Positions 34,801 to 43,748 are shown, numbered from the stretch's first letter. The stretch is DNA of 64,000 nt from CF-167 sp963695195 (GCA_963695195.1 CAVOGE010000007.1:1674001-1738000); one strand, 5' to 3'. Made by a program: numbers and translations. Notes: generated by a model not told the origin, from the letters alone.

Positions 34801-35288
34801 GTCGCGTTGCGGTCTTCCCCGGGTCGTTCGATCCGATGACGAACGCCCACCTGGATGTGGCGGAACGAGCCGCGGCGCTCTTCGACCACCTCGTGATTGG
34901 TGTCCTCAACAACACCAAGAAGACGCCCCTCTTCACCGTCGAGCATCGCGTCGCCCAGATCCGGGAGGCGGTTGCGCCGTTCGGCTCGCACGTCGAGGTG
35001 TCGGGGTTCGATGGCCTCACCGTCGATTTCGCCCGGCGGTCTGGCGCCGGCTTCATCGTGCGGGGCCTTCGCGCCGTCAGCGACTTCGAGGCCGAGCTGC
35101 AGATGGCCCACACCAACCGAAAGCTGCAGGCGGCGGTCGACACCGTCTTCCTGATGTCCGCGCTCGAGTACGGGTACGTGTCGAGCAGCCTCGCCAAGGA
35201 GGTTGCGCAATTCGGCGGCGACGTCGCCCCCATGGTTCCGCCAGCGGTTGCCGCAGCGCTGCGCGAGCGCTTCTGGCCCGGGTCCTGA
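34797..35288 (+). CDS. coaD: Phosphopantetheine adenylyltransferase
   Basis: Fourth step of coenzyme A synthesis: ATP plus 4'-phosphopantetheine to dephospho-CoA. 163 residues with PGSFDPMTNAHLDV (nucleotidyltransferase HxGH-like motif reading NAHL), VNGL-type loop FDGLTVDFA, VRGLRAVSDFEAELQMAHTNR, and the SSSLAKEVA segment of the C-terminal ISSTxxR-like motif. It ends before a TATAAT promoter. Confidence 0.96.
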   Translation: MSRVAVFPGSFDPMTNAHLDVAERAAALFDHLVIGVLNNTKKTPLFTVEHRVAQIREAVAPFGSHVEVSGFDGLTVDFARRSGAGFIVRGLRAVSDFEAELQMAHTNRKLQAAVDTVFLMSALEYGYVSSSLAKEVAQFGGDVAPMVPPAVAAALRERFWPGS

Positions 35289-35307
35289 GCGAGGGCGTCC
35301 CACGGCT

Positions 35308-35338
35308 ATAATCCTCGGCGACGATCGGTCGCCGAGGA
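35308..35338 (+). promoter_or_regulatory. TATAAT promoter with adjoining 10-bp inverted repeat
   Basis: A consensus TATAAT (35308-35313) is directly followed by a perfect inverted repeat. The arms are CCTCGGCGAC (35314-35323) and GTCGCCGAGG (35329-35338), with loop GATCG. The right arm overlaps the start of the GAGGAGG ribosome-binding site (35334-35340). The predicted transcript start falls inside the left arm, so the repeat may be a DNA operator rather than an RNA hairpin. Confidence 0.6.
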
Positions 35339-35348
35339 GGGCGCAGTC

Positions 35349-35870
35349 ACGGATATCCTCTTTTTGGTCGAGCGGCTTGAGTCGCTCGTCGCCACCAGCA
35401 AGAAACTGCCACTCACCAACAACGTGGTGCTCGATCAGGCCGCGCTCCTTGAGCTGATCGATCAGTTGCGCGTCTCGGTGCCGCCCGAGGTGCACCAGGC
35501 CCAGCGCGTGACCGAAGAGGCGGCGCGCATCGTCGAGCGAGCCCGCGACGAGGGCGACGCTGTCATCGCCCGCGCGCAGGAGCAGGGTGCCCGCATGCTC
35601 GAGGAGCGCGAACTGGTCAGGATGGCGCAGCAGCGCGCGACCGAGATCATCGAGTCCGCCGCTCGCGAGTCCGCCGAGGTCCGACGCGGGGCCGATGAGT
35701 ACGCGGCCGGCGTCCTGATTCGCCTCGAGGGCGAGTGCATCAAGGCGCTGACCAGCATCAAGCGCGGCATCGACATGCTCGACGAGCGGCACCGACCGGC
35801 CCGGGTGGAAGACGCTCTGGTGCCGACCCCCATCGACGAACAGCCGAGAGAAGCCGTTCCGGGGTCGTGA
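35349..35870 (+). CDS. DivIVA/AtpF-like coiled-coil protein, possible ACG start
   Basis: About 173 residues, mostly charged helix with a long coiled coil (about 55-140: repeated Ala/Glu/Arg heptads such as EEAARIVERARDEGDAVI). It resembles the DivIVA-like or ATP-synthase-b-like proteins found between coaD and yceD in Chloroflexota. Their role is unproved, possibly in cell division or envelope organisation. No ATG, GTG or TTG lies at a proper distance from GAGGAGG (35334-35340). The codon eight bases after it is ACG, which would give M-DILFLVERLE, the expected N-terminus. The first standard start, TTG at 35364, would remove five conserved residues. The 3' end overlaps yceD. Confidence 0.75.
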   Translation, partial: TDILFLVERLESLVATSKKLPLTNNVVLDQAALLELIDQLRVSVPPEVHQAQRVTEEAARIVERARDEGDAVIARAQEQGARMLEERELVRMAQQRATEIIESAARESAEVRRGADEYAAGVLIRLEGECIKALTSIKRGIDMLDERHRPARVEDALVPTPIDEQPREAVPGS

Positions 35871-36403
35871 CCCTCTTCAATGCAGCCGGACTGCTTCGCG
35901 AGGGAGTCGGCGCGACTCGCAACTACGCCCTGCGCGACCGCTACCTGTCGGTCGGCCCGGAGGTGGAGCTCGCCGGCCCGGTGAGCGGCACGCTACGACT
36001 GCAGCGCACCAATCGCGGCATCCTCCTGCGCGGCGCGCTCGACGCGTCGGTGCGCCGGACATGTTCGCGGTGCCTCGAACCATTCGAGGAGGCGGTGGCG
36101 GTCGCGTTGGCGGAGGAGTACCTGCCGAGCATCGATCCCGAGCGCGGGACGCCCCTCGCCCCGCCGGCCGTGGACGAGGAGGCGCTCCGGTTGGACGAGC
36201 AACACCAGATCGACCTTGTGCCGATCCTCCGCGACGAGCTGGTGCTTGCCGAACCGATGCATCCACTCTGCCGCCCGGACTGCCCCGGCCTGTGCCCCGG
36301 CTGCGGACGGAACATGGCCGTGGGCAGCTGCGACTGCTCCGCCTTTGAGCCGGACCCTCGATTGGCGGCTCTCGCGGCGCTACTGCCTCCCGCGGCAGAC
36401 TGA
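35867..36403 (+). CDS. yceD: YceD family (DUF177) protein
   Basis: 178 residues. It contains the family's CSRCLEPFEEAV segment and DEQHQIDLVPILRDELVLAEP, followed by a second Cys-rich stretch CRPDCPGLCPGCG near the C-terminus that suggests metal binding. In other bacteria YceD affects 23S rRNA accumulation, and its gene sits next to rpmF, as here. The GTG overlaps the stop of the coiled-coil gene (GTGA). Confidence 0.93.
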   Translation: MTLFNAAGLLREGVGATRNYALRDRYLSVGPEVELAGPVSGTLRLQRTNRGILLRGALDASVRRTCSRCLEPFEEAVAVALAEEYLPSIDPERGTPLAPPAVDEEALRLDEQHQIDLVPILRDELVLAEPMHPLCRPDCPGLCPGCGRNMAVGSCDCSAFEPDPRLAALAALLPPAAD

Positions 36404-36428
36404 GCCCCCAGCACGGCCGATCGGTGAG

Positions 36429-36458
36429 TTCGCCCGCCGGCCGGACGCCCGGTATACT
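36429..36458 (+). promoter_or_regulatory. Promoter of rpmF-plsX
   Basis: TTCGCC (36429-36434), an 18-base spacer and TATACT (36453-36458), 40 bases before rpmF. It adds an internal start to the yceD-rpmF-plsX run. Confidence 0.55.
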
Positions 36459-36498
36459 GCGGCGTTGCCAATTCCACGAACCTAGGTAGGAGTCACGC

Positions 36499-36702
36499 GT
36501 GGGCGTTCCCAAGCGAAAGGTATCCAAGTCGCGGCAGGGCGAGCGTCGCTCGCATCTGGCGATCAGCGGGCCGCCGCTCGTCGAATGCACCCACTGCCAC
36601 GAGCTCAAGCGCTCGCACCACGTCTGCCCGACCTGCGGGTACTACGACGGCCGCGAAGTCGTGAGCGTCGAGTCGACCCCGCCGTCCGAAGGCCAGCGCT
36701 GA
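36499..36702 (+). CDS. rpmF: 50S ribosomal protein L32
   Basis: 67 residues, starting GVPKRKVSKSRQGERRSH, with the zinc pair CTHC and CPTC and the CGYYDGREVV segment that define zinc-type L32. GTG start preceded by TAGGAG. It lies in the classic yceD-rpmF-plsX order linking translation to lipid synthesis. Confidence 0.96.
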   Translation: MGVPKRKVSKSRQGERRSHLAISGPPLVECTHCHELKRSHHVCPTCGYYDGREVVSVESTPPSEGQR

Positions 36703-36716
36703 CGGCGGCGCCGCTG

Positions 36717-37790
36717 ATGCGCATCGCGGTCGACGCGATGGGTGGCGACTTCGCTCCACGCGAGGTCGTGCGCGGCGCCATCAACTACGCTGCCTCCCAC
36801 GCCGATGAGGTGATCCTCGTCGGCGACGTGCCGCGCATCGAGGCCGAGATCGCGGAGTACGGCCACGGACGCCCGGCGAGCCTGTCCTTCGTGGACGCGC
36901 CGGAGGTGATCGAGATGGGGGAGCACCCGGCGACCGCTCTGCGCGCCAAGCGCCGCTCATCGATTCGCGTCGCAACTGATCTCGTTCGAGATGGGCAGGC
37001 AGACGCCGTCGTCAGCGCCGGGTCGACCGGCGCGACCATGGCTGCCGCCGTCTTCCGCCTCGGCCGGATCGACGGCATCGACCGCCCTGCCCTTGCGGCG
37101 CACCTGGTCACCGCCACCGGCCCGATCATGCTGCTCGACGTCGGAGCGAACGTGGATTCCGACGCCGCCAATCTCGTGCATTTCGCGGTGATGGGCTCGA
37201 TCTACGCGGAGCACGTCCTCAAGGTCGATCGTCCGCGCGTGGGCCTGCTCAACATCGGCGAGGAGAAGGACAAGGGGGACGCGCTCGCGCGCGAGGCGCA
37301 TCGGCAGATGCGCGAGCTCGACCTGAACTTCGTAGGCAACGTGGAGGGAAATGATCTTGTCGGGCACGCCGCGGACGTGGTCGTGTGTGATGGGTTCGTC
37401 GGCAACGTGGTGATCAAGTTCTTCGAGGGCTTGACCGGGTATATCTTCCGCTCGTTGCGCACCGACCTCCAGCAGGGGCCGGTGGCACCACTCGCGCTCC
37501 TGGCGCTCAAGCCGGGCTTCGATCGCATGAAGCAGCGCTTCGATTACGAGCAGTACGGCGGCGCACCGCTGCTTGGCGTCCGCGGCGTGAGCATCGTGAC
37601 CCACGGCCGTGCTCGGGCGCGAATGATCGAGCACGCCATCCGGGTGGCGTCCGAAGCTGCTGCCGAGCGAATTCCGGACCTCATCGGTGCCTGGACACGG
37701 CATCACCCCGCATTGGCCCGCCGAAATGCTGCCGATCTGGTCGCCGATGGCACCGAGCCGCTGATGACCGGGCAGGGGACGGTCGGCTGA
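36717..37790 (+). CDS. plsX: Phosphate acyltransferase PlsX
   Basis: Makes acyl-phosphate from acyl-ACP for phospholipid synthesis. 357 residues starting MRIAVDAMGGDFAP. It contains SAGSTGATMAAAVFRLGRI, LLDVGANVDS, NIGEEKDKGD and VCDGFVGNVVIKFFEG. The ATG at 36717 follows rpmF by 14 bases. A longer open frame upstream lies inside rpmF and is not real. It shares the operon with nusB, acpP and rnc. Confidence 0.96.
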   Translation: MRIAVDAMGGDFAPREVVRGAINYAASHADEVILVGDVPRIEAEIAEYGHGRPASLSFVDAPEVIEMGEHPATALRAKRRSSIRVATDLVRDGQADAVVSAGSTGATMAAAVFRLGRIDGIDRPALAAHLVTATGPIMLLDVGANVDSDAANLVHFAVMGSIYAEHVLKVDRPRVGLLNIGEEKDKGDALAREAHRQMRELDLNFVGNVEGNDLVGHAADVVVCDGFVGNVVIKFFEGLTGYIFRSLRTDLQQGPVAPLALLALKPGFDRMKQRFDYEQYGGAPLLGVRGVSIVTHGRARARMIEHAIRVASEAAAERIPDLIGAWTRHHPALARRNAADLVADGTEPLMTGQGTVG

Positions 37791-37819
37791 GCAGCGCGGC
37801 ATCCCGCTCTCGCCGCAGC

Positions 37820-38239
37820 GTGAGCACCAGCCCGGGATTCCAGGCGCGGCGTCTGGCCATGCGCGCGCTCTTCGAGGACGAGTTTCGCCCGACGGCGGCG
37901 ATGAGCGCTTTGGAGCGGCTGAGCGACGACGAGGGGAGCGAGGCGGAGGTGGTCGAGCACGCCCGGTTGATCGTCGCCGGGGTCCTCGCGCAGGCGCTCG
38001 ACCTGGACGTGGAGATCGCTGCCTACGCCCCGGCGATCCCGGTGAGCGAGCTCGGTCGAGTTGAGCGAACGATCCTCCGGAGCGCCGTGTGGGAGGTGCT
38101 ATACTCCGCCGCGACCTCGACCAGGGAGACGCATCGCGACGCGGTCTCCCTCGCCGGGACATACGCCGGGGAAGCGGCCCGCCGCCTCGTGAACGGCGTC
38201 CTCCGCAGCATTGAAGGCGCATCAGGTAGAGGAGGCTGA
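37820..38239 (+). CDS. nusB: Transcription antitermination factor NusB
   Basis: All-helical RNA-binding protein acting with NusA, S10 and NusG in rRNA antitermination. 139 residues with FQARRLAMRALFEDEF near the start. SELGRVERTILRSAVWEVLY and the C-terminal RRLVNGVLRSI mark NusB. The GTG start is 30 bases after plsX. A TATACT (38099-38104) inside the gene could feed acpP. The nusB position between plsX and acpP is unusual; nusB more often follows ribH or folD. Confidence 0.92.
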   Translation: MSTSPGFQARRLAMRALFEDEFRPTAAMSALERLSDDEGSEAEVVEHARLIVAGVLAQALDLDVEIAAYAPAIPVSELGRVERTILRSAVWEVLYSAATSTRETHRDAVSLAGTYAGEAARRLVNGVLRSIEGASGRGG

Positions 38240-38241
38240 CG

Positions 38242-38484
38242 GTGAGCGACGGAACCACGTACGACCGGCTCAAGAAGATCATCGTCGAGCAGCTCGGCGT
38301 CGATGAGGAAGAGGTCACCGCGCAGGCCTCGTTCGTCGAGGACCTGAATGCTGACTCGCTCGATCTCGTCGAGCTGATCATGAGTCTCGAGGAAGAGTTC
38401 GGGATGGAGATCTCGGACGAGGACGCCGAGAAGATCCAGAAGGTCCAGGACGCGGTCGACTTTATCGGGGATCACCAGCAGTAG
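38242..38484 (+). CDS. acpP: Acyl carrier protein
   Basis: Carries fatty acyl chains on phosphopantetheine. 80 acidic residues with the attachment motif NADSLDLVELIM (Ser about 38) and ISDEDAEKIQKVQDAVDFI. GTG start with GAGGAGG a few bases upstream. It sits between nusB and rnc, in a plsX-acpP-rnc context common to many bacteria. Confidence 0.97.
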   Translation: MSDGTTYDRLKKIIVEQLGVDEEEVTAQASFVEDLNADSLDLVELIMSLEEEFGMEISDEDAEKIQKVQDAVDFIGDHQQ

Positions 38485-38496
38485 CGATCGGGGGAG

Positions 38497-39243
38497 ATGG
38501 CCATCCCGCACCTCGACGAGCTGGGTGACCGACTCGGCATCGTCCTGCGGAATCCGGAGGCCATCCGGCAGGCGCTGGTCCACAGCTCCTTCCACAACGA
38601 GAATCCTCAGCGCGTCTCCGGACACAATGAGCGCCTCGAGTTCCTTGGGGATGCCGTCATCGGTCTCGTCGTCAGCAGCCTCCTGTACGACCGCTATCCC
38701 GATGAAGACGAGGGATTTCTGACCGCCCGCCGCGCCGCGCTGGTGAACCGCACCGCCCTGGCAGCGCTCGGTCTGCGACTCGGCCTTGACCGACTGATGC
38801 TCCTCGGTCGCGGTGAGGCCGAAGCAGGCGGCGCAACGCGCCCTTCGCTGTTGGCCGGCGCATTTGAGGCTGTCGCGGGCGCCCTATTCCTCTCGGAGGG
38901 GATGCCGGTCACTCGCCGCCTGTTGCGGCGCCTCTTTGCCGAGCAGCTCGCGCCAGCGCCCGACGCAGGCCCGCCAAAGTCCGCGAAAAGCCAGCTCCAG
39001 GAGTGGAGTCAGCGATACCACCACGTGAAGCCGCGCTACGAGGTTCTCGACACCGAGGGTCCGGCTCACAGCCAGCTGTTCACCGTCGCGGCTGGGTTCG
39101 GGGGCCGCCGGCTGGCCACCGCGCAGGGCACGAGCAGGCAGCGAGCGGAGGAAGAGGCGGCGGCGCTCGCGCTCGCCGTGCTCCGTGGCGCCTCCACCGA
39201 ACAGGTCTCCGAAGGCGGCGGAGCACCGGAGGAATCGAGGTGA
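38497..39243 (+). CDS. rnc: Ribonuclease III
   Basis: Cleaves double-stranded RNA in rRNA and mRNA processing. 248 residues. The catalytic domain has the signature HNERLEFLGDAVIG (first Glu and Asp ligands, about 43-56). The double-stranded-RNA-binding domain (about 165-235) has KSQLQEWSQ and TSRQRAEEEAA. The second metal motif reads AGAFEAVAG: the Glu is present, but Gly replaces the Asp equivalent to Asp114 of E. coli. Substitutions at that position occur in other RNases III, so activity may be retained. The stop overlaps smc. Confidence 0.94.
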   Translation: MAIPHLDELGDRLGIVLRNPEAIRQALVHSSFHNENPQRVSGHNERLEFLGDAVIGLVVSSLLYDRYPDEDEGFLTARRAALVNRTALAALGLRLGLDRLMLLGRGEAEAGGATRPSLLAGAFEAVAGALFLSEGMPVTRRLLRRLFAEQLAPAPDAGPPKSAKSQLQEWSQRYHHVKPRYEVLDTEGPAHSQLFTVAAGFGGRRLATAQGTSRQRAEEEAAALALAVLRGASTEQVSEGGGAPEESR

Positions 39244-42200
39244 GCCGCCTCAAGGAGCTCCGCCTGCACGGCTTCAAGACGTTCGCTGATCCGACCCGAT
39301 TCGTTTTCGAGCGCGGCGTGAACGCGGTGATCGGCCCCAATGGATCGGGCAAGAGCAACATGGCCGACGCGATCCGGTGGGTGCTGGGGGAGCAATCGAA
39401 CCGCTCGCTGCGCACCCGACGAGCGGACGAGGTCATCTTCGCCGGGAGCGACGCGCGGAAGCCGCAGGGGATGGCCGAGGCGGTCCTGACGCTCGACAAC
39501 AGCGACGGATGGCTCCCGGTCGATTTCACCGAGGTGTCGATCGGTCGTCGCGCCTACCGCTCGGGCGAGACCGAGTACCTCGTCAACGGTGCCCGCGCCA
39601 GGTTGAAAGATGTTGTTGAGCTCCTGGCCGGCGGCAGACTCGGAGCCAATGAACTCGTAGTGGTGGGGCAGGGCACCGTCGATGCGGCCCTCTCACTTCG
39701 CCCCGAGGAGCGCCGTCAGCTCTTCGAGGAGGCGGCCGGGGTCAAGAACCTCCAGGTTCGGCGCAACGAGGCGACGGGGCGGCTTGCCCGAGCGCGTGAC
39801 AACCTGAGCCGGGTCTCCGATGTGATCGGCGAGCTGCGTCCGCAGGTGCGGAAGCTCGCGGTCCAGGCGCAGCACCAGCAGGAGCATGACGCATTGGGCC
39901 AACGGGCCCGCGCCTTGGTCACCGAAGAGGCCCGACGGCGCGAGTCCGCTGCCAGAGACGCGATGGGTGATTCGCGACGAGCCGCCGCCGCCGCCGCGGC
40001 CACGCTCGACGAGTTTCGTGCAGCACAGAACGCAGGTCGAGACCAATTGGCCGCCGCAGAGCGAGCCTACTGGGAGGCCGAATCGATCGCCCGAGCAGCA
40101 GCCGAGCACCACGGCTCAACTCGGGAGGCCCTCATCCGTGGCGAAGGACGCGCGGAGTCCCTGGTCGCCCGCGTCACCGAATCAGCCGAGTCGCTGGCAC
40201 GCCGGGAGGCAGAACTCTCAGCCGTTGACGATCGGCTGCCCGGCCTGGCCCAATTCAACGCCTCGGACGTGGATGCGGCGATCGCCACGGCGCAGCGAGC
40301 GGAGGTTGACTGGCAGGCAGCGGTCGAGGCGCTGGCTTCGGCCGACGCGGCGCTGCTGGCGGCCGAGGATGCGCTGGCGCGCACTCGACTGCGGCACGCG
40401 ACGCGCATCGCCGGTGAGGCGCGACGCGGAGAGGTGCTGGCTCGCGCCGAAACGCTGCGCATCCGCATCGAAGGCGAGCTCGAGAGCGTCACCGCCGCGC
40501 TGGCTGGCCTGGAAGAGGCACGCGCCGCGGCACTTGCGGCGCTGGGGTCGGCTGAGCAGGCGGCGACGCTGGCACGCGAGCGAGCCGCGCGAGCTGCGGC
40601 AGATCATGACGCGGCCGCCCCACTCGCCGACGACGCGCGCGTCGCGGCCTCGTCGCTGGCGGAGCGAGTTGGCGCGTTGCGCAGCGAGCTCGAAGCGCTC
40701 CACGAGCGGGCCGAGCGGGGCAGCCGACTTGGCACGCTGCTCACCGCCGCCGGCTGGCGCACGCTGCTCGATACGATCGACGCTCCGGAGGATGCCTGGC
40801 CGGCGATCGAAGCGGTCGTCGGGGGTGAGCTCGAGCAGGCGCTTGTCTGGCAGGAGGGAGACCTGGTCGAGCGACTTGCAGAAGCGCGCGGCACGGTGCG
40901 GCTCGTGGCTGCGGTGGCGCGCGGGGACGTGACCGACGACGTGGCCAACCGCGCCGCGGCCCTGGCCGCGGTGGGAGGAGAGCGAACGCTGGCGGAGTGG
41001 ATCGGCGGGGAGGCCGCGCCGCTCGTGCTCCAGCGTGTCGTGATCGCCCCGGACGTCGGAGCGCTCCTGCGCGGCTGGCGGGACCTGCCGGCCGGATGGT
41101 GCGCCGTGACCGCTCACGGAGACCTGGCCGACGGAAGGGGTCTCGTGGCGGTGCGCGGCCGCCGTGAATCGCCGAGCGGCGAGGGAGCCAGGCAGCATGC
41201 CCGCCGCCGCGAAGTGGCTGAGACGCTGGCGCAGCTCGAGGTCGCACACACCGATGCGCGTCAGGTCGCCGCGGTCTCGCTGACTGCCCTGAACGAGGCG
41301 GGTCGACTCCGTTCGGTCGCGGTCGCAGCGCAGGAGGCAGCGGAGCAACGATTGGTGCAGGCGCGAGCCGAAGCCGCGGGTGCCGAGGCGAACTTCGCCA
41401 GGTCTCGCCGCGACGCGAGCGAGCTGGCGATCGAACTTGAGCAGGCGCGGGCGACGGAGCTGGGGGCGCGGGGAGGGCCGAGCCCGACCGGGCCTGGCGA
41501 CGAGATCGCTTCACTGACGCTCGCCGCCGAGCGTGCCCGAGCGGCGCGCGATGTCGCTGCTTCGGAGCGCGACCGGCAGCGAGACGACTGGCGGGCCGCT
41601 CGCCAGTTGGCGGAGGAAGCGGAGCAGCGCTCCGGGGGGCAACGCCAGGAACTCGCCAACCTCGAGGCACGTCGCGCGCAACTGGCGGCCGCTCTCCCCA
41701 CGGATGCGGCCGCTCTGAAGTCGCTCGAGGTCGAACGCGCCGCAGCCGAGGCCGCCATGTCGGAGGCACGGGTCGCCGACGAGCGCGCGGCCGCCGACCG
41801 CGCGGCTGCCGACGGGGCGCGCGACCGACTCCGGGCTGAGCTCCTCGAGTTGGAACGCTCCCGGGGCTCGGTCGGCGATCGCCTGGCAGACCTGGAGCGG
41901 GTGGCGCAGGCGGCCGCGATCGAAGCGTCGCGCCACGAGGACGCACTGGCCGCACTTGCGCGGGAACGCGACATGGCACTCGAGTCGCTCGATCTGGTGG
42001 GCGCGCCGACCGATGGCGCCGAACCGGATCAAGCGTTGGCCGGCGAGGTGTCGGCGCTCGCCACCCCGGACCTGGAGAGCGAGCTGCGCCGCGTGCGACG
42101 GACGCTGGCGCAGATCGGACTGGTCAACCCGTTTGCCGTGGAGGAGCACCGGGAGATGGCGGAGCGCCTCGATGGCCTTGCCGCCCAGGACACGGACCTG

Positions 42201-42737
42201 ATCGCGGCGATCGCGGCCACCGAGGAATTGATCACACGGCTGGACACGGAGATCACGGCCATGTTCCATGCGGCGTTCACCGCGATCGGCGCGAAGTTCG
42301 ACGAGTTCTGCCAGGCGCTGTTCGGCGGCGGATCGGCGTCACTCCAGCTGTCGGAGAGCGAGGATGGGGACGCGCCGGGCGGCATCGAGATTACCGTCCG
42401 CCCGCCCGGGAAGCGCACGCAACGGCTCTCGATGCTGTCGGGCGGCGAGCGTGCCCTGACCGGCGTTGCATTGCTGTTCGCCATGCTGAGCGTCAACCCG
42501 GTACCGTTCTGCATCCTCGACGAGGTCGACGCCGCGCTCGACGAGGCGAACATCGGCCGATTTGCCGGCGCGCTCAGGATGCTCTCGGAGCAGATCGACT
42601 TCGTGGTGATCACCCACAATCGCGCCACCATTGAAGTCGCCGACACGATCTACGGGGTGACCATGACCGATGCCGCGGTGTCGAAGGTGCTCTCGCTGCG
42701 GCTTGCCGACCTGCCCGTCGAGGTGGCTGTCGGATGA
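39240..42737 (+). CDS. smc: Chromosome segregation protein SMC
   Basis: ATPase that organises chromosomes with ScpA/ScpB. 1,165 residues. The N-terminal head has GFKTFADPTRF and Walker A GPNGSGKSN (about 31-39). Two long coiled coils (about 165-500 and 670-980) flank a hinge (about 505-660). The C-terminal head has the signature LSGGERALTGVAL, Walker B FCILDEVDAALDEAN and the D-loop. The GTG at 39240 overlaps the rnc stop; a longer frame upstream lies inside rnc. scpA and scpB are not in the window. Confidence 0.97.
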   Translation: MSRLKELRLHGFKTFADPTRFVFERGVNAVIGPNGSGKSNMADAIRWVLGEQSNRSLRTRRADEVIFAGSDARKPQGMAEAVLTLDNSDGWLPVDFTEVSIGRRAYRSGETEYLVNGARARLKDVVELLAGGRLGANELVVVGQGTVDAALSLRPEERRQLFEEAAGVKNLQVRRNEATGRLARARDNLSRVSDVIGELRPQVRKLAVQAQHQQEHDALGQRARALVTEEARRRESAARDAMGDSRRAAAAAAATLDEFRAAQNAGRDQLAAAERAYWEAESIARAAAEHHGSTREALIRGEGRAESLVARVTESAESLARREAELSAVDDRLPGLAQFNASDVDAAIATAQRAEVDWQAAVEALASADAALLAAEDALARTRLRHATRIAGEARRGEVLARAETLRIRIEGELESVTAALAGLEEARAAALAALGSAEQAATLARERAARAAADHDAAAPLADDARVAASSLAERVGALRSELEALHERAERGSRLGTLLTAAGWRTLLDTIDAPEDAWPAIEAVVGGELEQALVWQEGDLVERLAEARGTVRLVAAVARGDVTDDVANRAAALAAVGGERTLAEWIGGEAAPLVLQRVVIAPDVGALLRGWRDLPAGWCAVTAHGDLADGRGLVAVRGRRESPSGEGARQHARRREVAETLAQLEVAHTDARQVAAVSLTALNEAGRLRSVAVAAQEAAEQRLVQARAEAAGAEANFARSRRDASELAIELEQARATELGARGGPSPTGPGDEIASLTLAAERARAARDVAASERDRQRDDWRAARQLAEEAEQRSGGQRQELANLEARRAQLAAALPTDAAALKSLEVERAAAEAAMSEARVADERAAADRAAADGARDRLRAELLELERSRGSVGDRLADLERVAQAAAIEASRHEDALAALARERDMALESLDLVGAPTDGAEPDQALAGEVSALATPDLESELRRVRRTLAQIGLVNPFAVEEHREMAERLDGLAAQDTDLIAAIAATEELITRLDTEITAMFHAAFTAIGAKFDEFCQALFGGGSASLQLSESEDGDAPGGIEITVRPPGKRTQRLSMLSGGERALTGVALLFAMLSVNPVPFCILDEVDAALDEANIGRFAGALRMLSEQIDFVVITHNRATIEVADTIYGVTMTDAAVSKVLSLRLADLPVEVAVG

Positions 42738-43639
42738 TGCGGCGGCCCCGCCGCGAACCGAGCGGTCTGGGGCTCCGACTGCAGCCCCAGGGTCTGGGGG
42801 CGAGATTGCGTTCGCTGTTCGCCGGACCGACCGATGTCGCCACCTGGGAGCAGGTCGAGGAGGAGCTGATCGCCGCGGACGTCGGCACGGCCACCACGCT
42901 CGACCTGGTCGATGGCGCCCGCGAGCGCGCTGGTGCGGCTGGCGTCGATGCCCGCGGCGCCCTGGCGGCCGAGATCACGGCGCGCCTGGAGCGCGCGGGG
43001 TGTGGGCAATTCGAGCTCGGCCCGGCACCATCGGTGATCCTGGTGGTGGGCATCAACGGAACGGGCAAGACGACCACCATCGCGAAGCTCGCCGCGAGGC
43101 TCCAGCGCGAAGGCCATTCGGTCATGCTTGGTGCAGCCGATACGTTTCGCGCGGCGGCGACCGAGCAGTTGCGCCTGTGGGGTGAGCTCCTCGACATCCC
43201 GGTCGTCGCGCAACGGACCGGCGCGGACCCCGGTGCGGTCGCCTTCGACGCCCTGGCGGCGGGTGAGTCGCGCGGCGCCGACGCGGTGATCATCGACACC
43301 GCCGGTCGCCTGCACGACAAGGCGCACCTCATGGCCGAGCTCGCCAAGATCCGACGGGTCATCGATCGACGCCTCCCGGGCCAGCCGCGCCACGTGTTGC
43401 TGGTGGTCGATGCGGCCACCGGCCAGAACGGGCTTGCCCAAGCGGAGACATTTGGCCGCGAGGTGGGTGTCACCGGTATCGTGCTGACCAAGCTCGACGG
43501 GACGGCCAAGGGAGGGATCGCGGTCGCCATCGTCGAACGGCTCGGCCTGCCCATCCTCTTCGCAGGCGTCGGAGAGGAGATCGACGACCTGGCCCCGTTC
43601 GTTCCCGCGTCGTACGTGGAGTGGCTCCTCGCCGGCTGA
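42734..43639 (+). CDS. ftsY: Signal recognition particle receptor FtsY
   Basis: Membrane-targeted GTPase that receives SRP-ribosome complexes. 301 residues without a long acidic A domain. It has a short basic N-terminus (MRRPRREPSG), the N domain (about 20-90), G1 GINGTGKTTT, DTFRAAATEQLRLW, DTAGRLHDK and LTKLDGTAKGG. The ATG overlaps the smc stop. smc-ftsY-ffh is a conserved order. Confidence 0.96.
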   Translation: MMRRPRREPSGLGLRLQPQGLGARLRSLFAGPTDVATWEQVEEELIAADVGTATTLDLVDGARERAGAAGVDARGALAAEITARLERAGCGQFELGPAPSVILVVGINGTGKTTTIAKLAARLQREGHSVMLGAADTFRAAATEQLRLWGELLDIPVVAQRTGADPGAVAFDALAAGESRGADAVIIDTAGRLHDKAHLMAELAKIRRVIDRRLPGQPRHVLLVVDAATGQNGLAQAETFGREVGVTGIVLTKLDGTAKGGIAVAIVERLGLPILFAGVGEEIDDLAPFVPASYVEWLLAG

Positions 43640-43668
43640 GTCACTCGGCCGGGTCCGGGCCCGCAGAA

Positions 43669-43698
43669 TTGCCGCTCCCGCGCCTGCAACCCTAGAAT
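43669..43698 (+). promoter_or_regulatory. Promoter of ffh
   Basis: TTGCCG (43669-43674), an 18-base spacer and TAGAAT (43693-43698), giving a leader of about 45 bases before the ATG. Confidence 0.68.
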
Positions 43699-43748
43699 GG
43701 GCGGCCGCCCGGTGCGGCGCTGATCCCATCCCGCAGATCGGTCCATCC

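Noticed and set aside
38099..38104. TATACT inside nusB as a promoter for acpP
   Set aside because: It is within a conserved coding region and has no -35. It is kept only as a note, not a feature.
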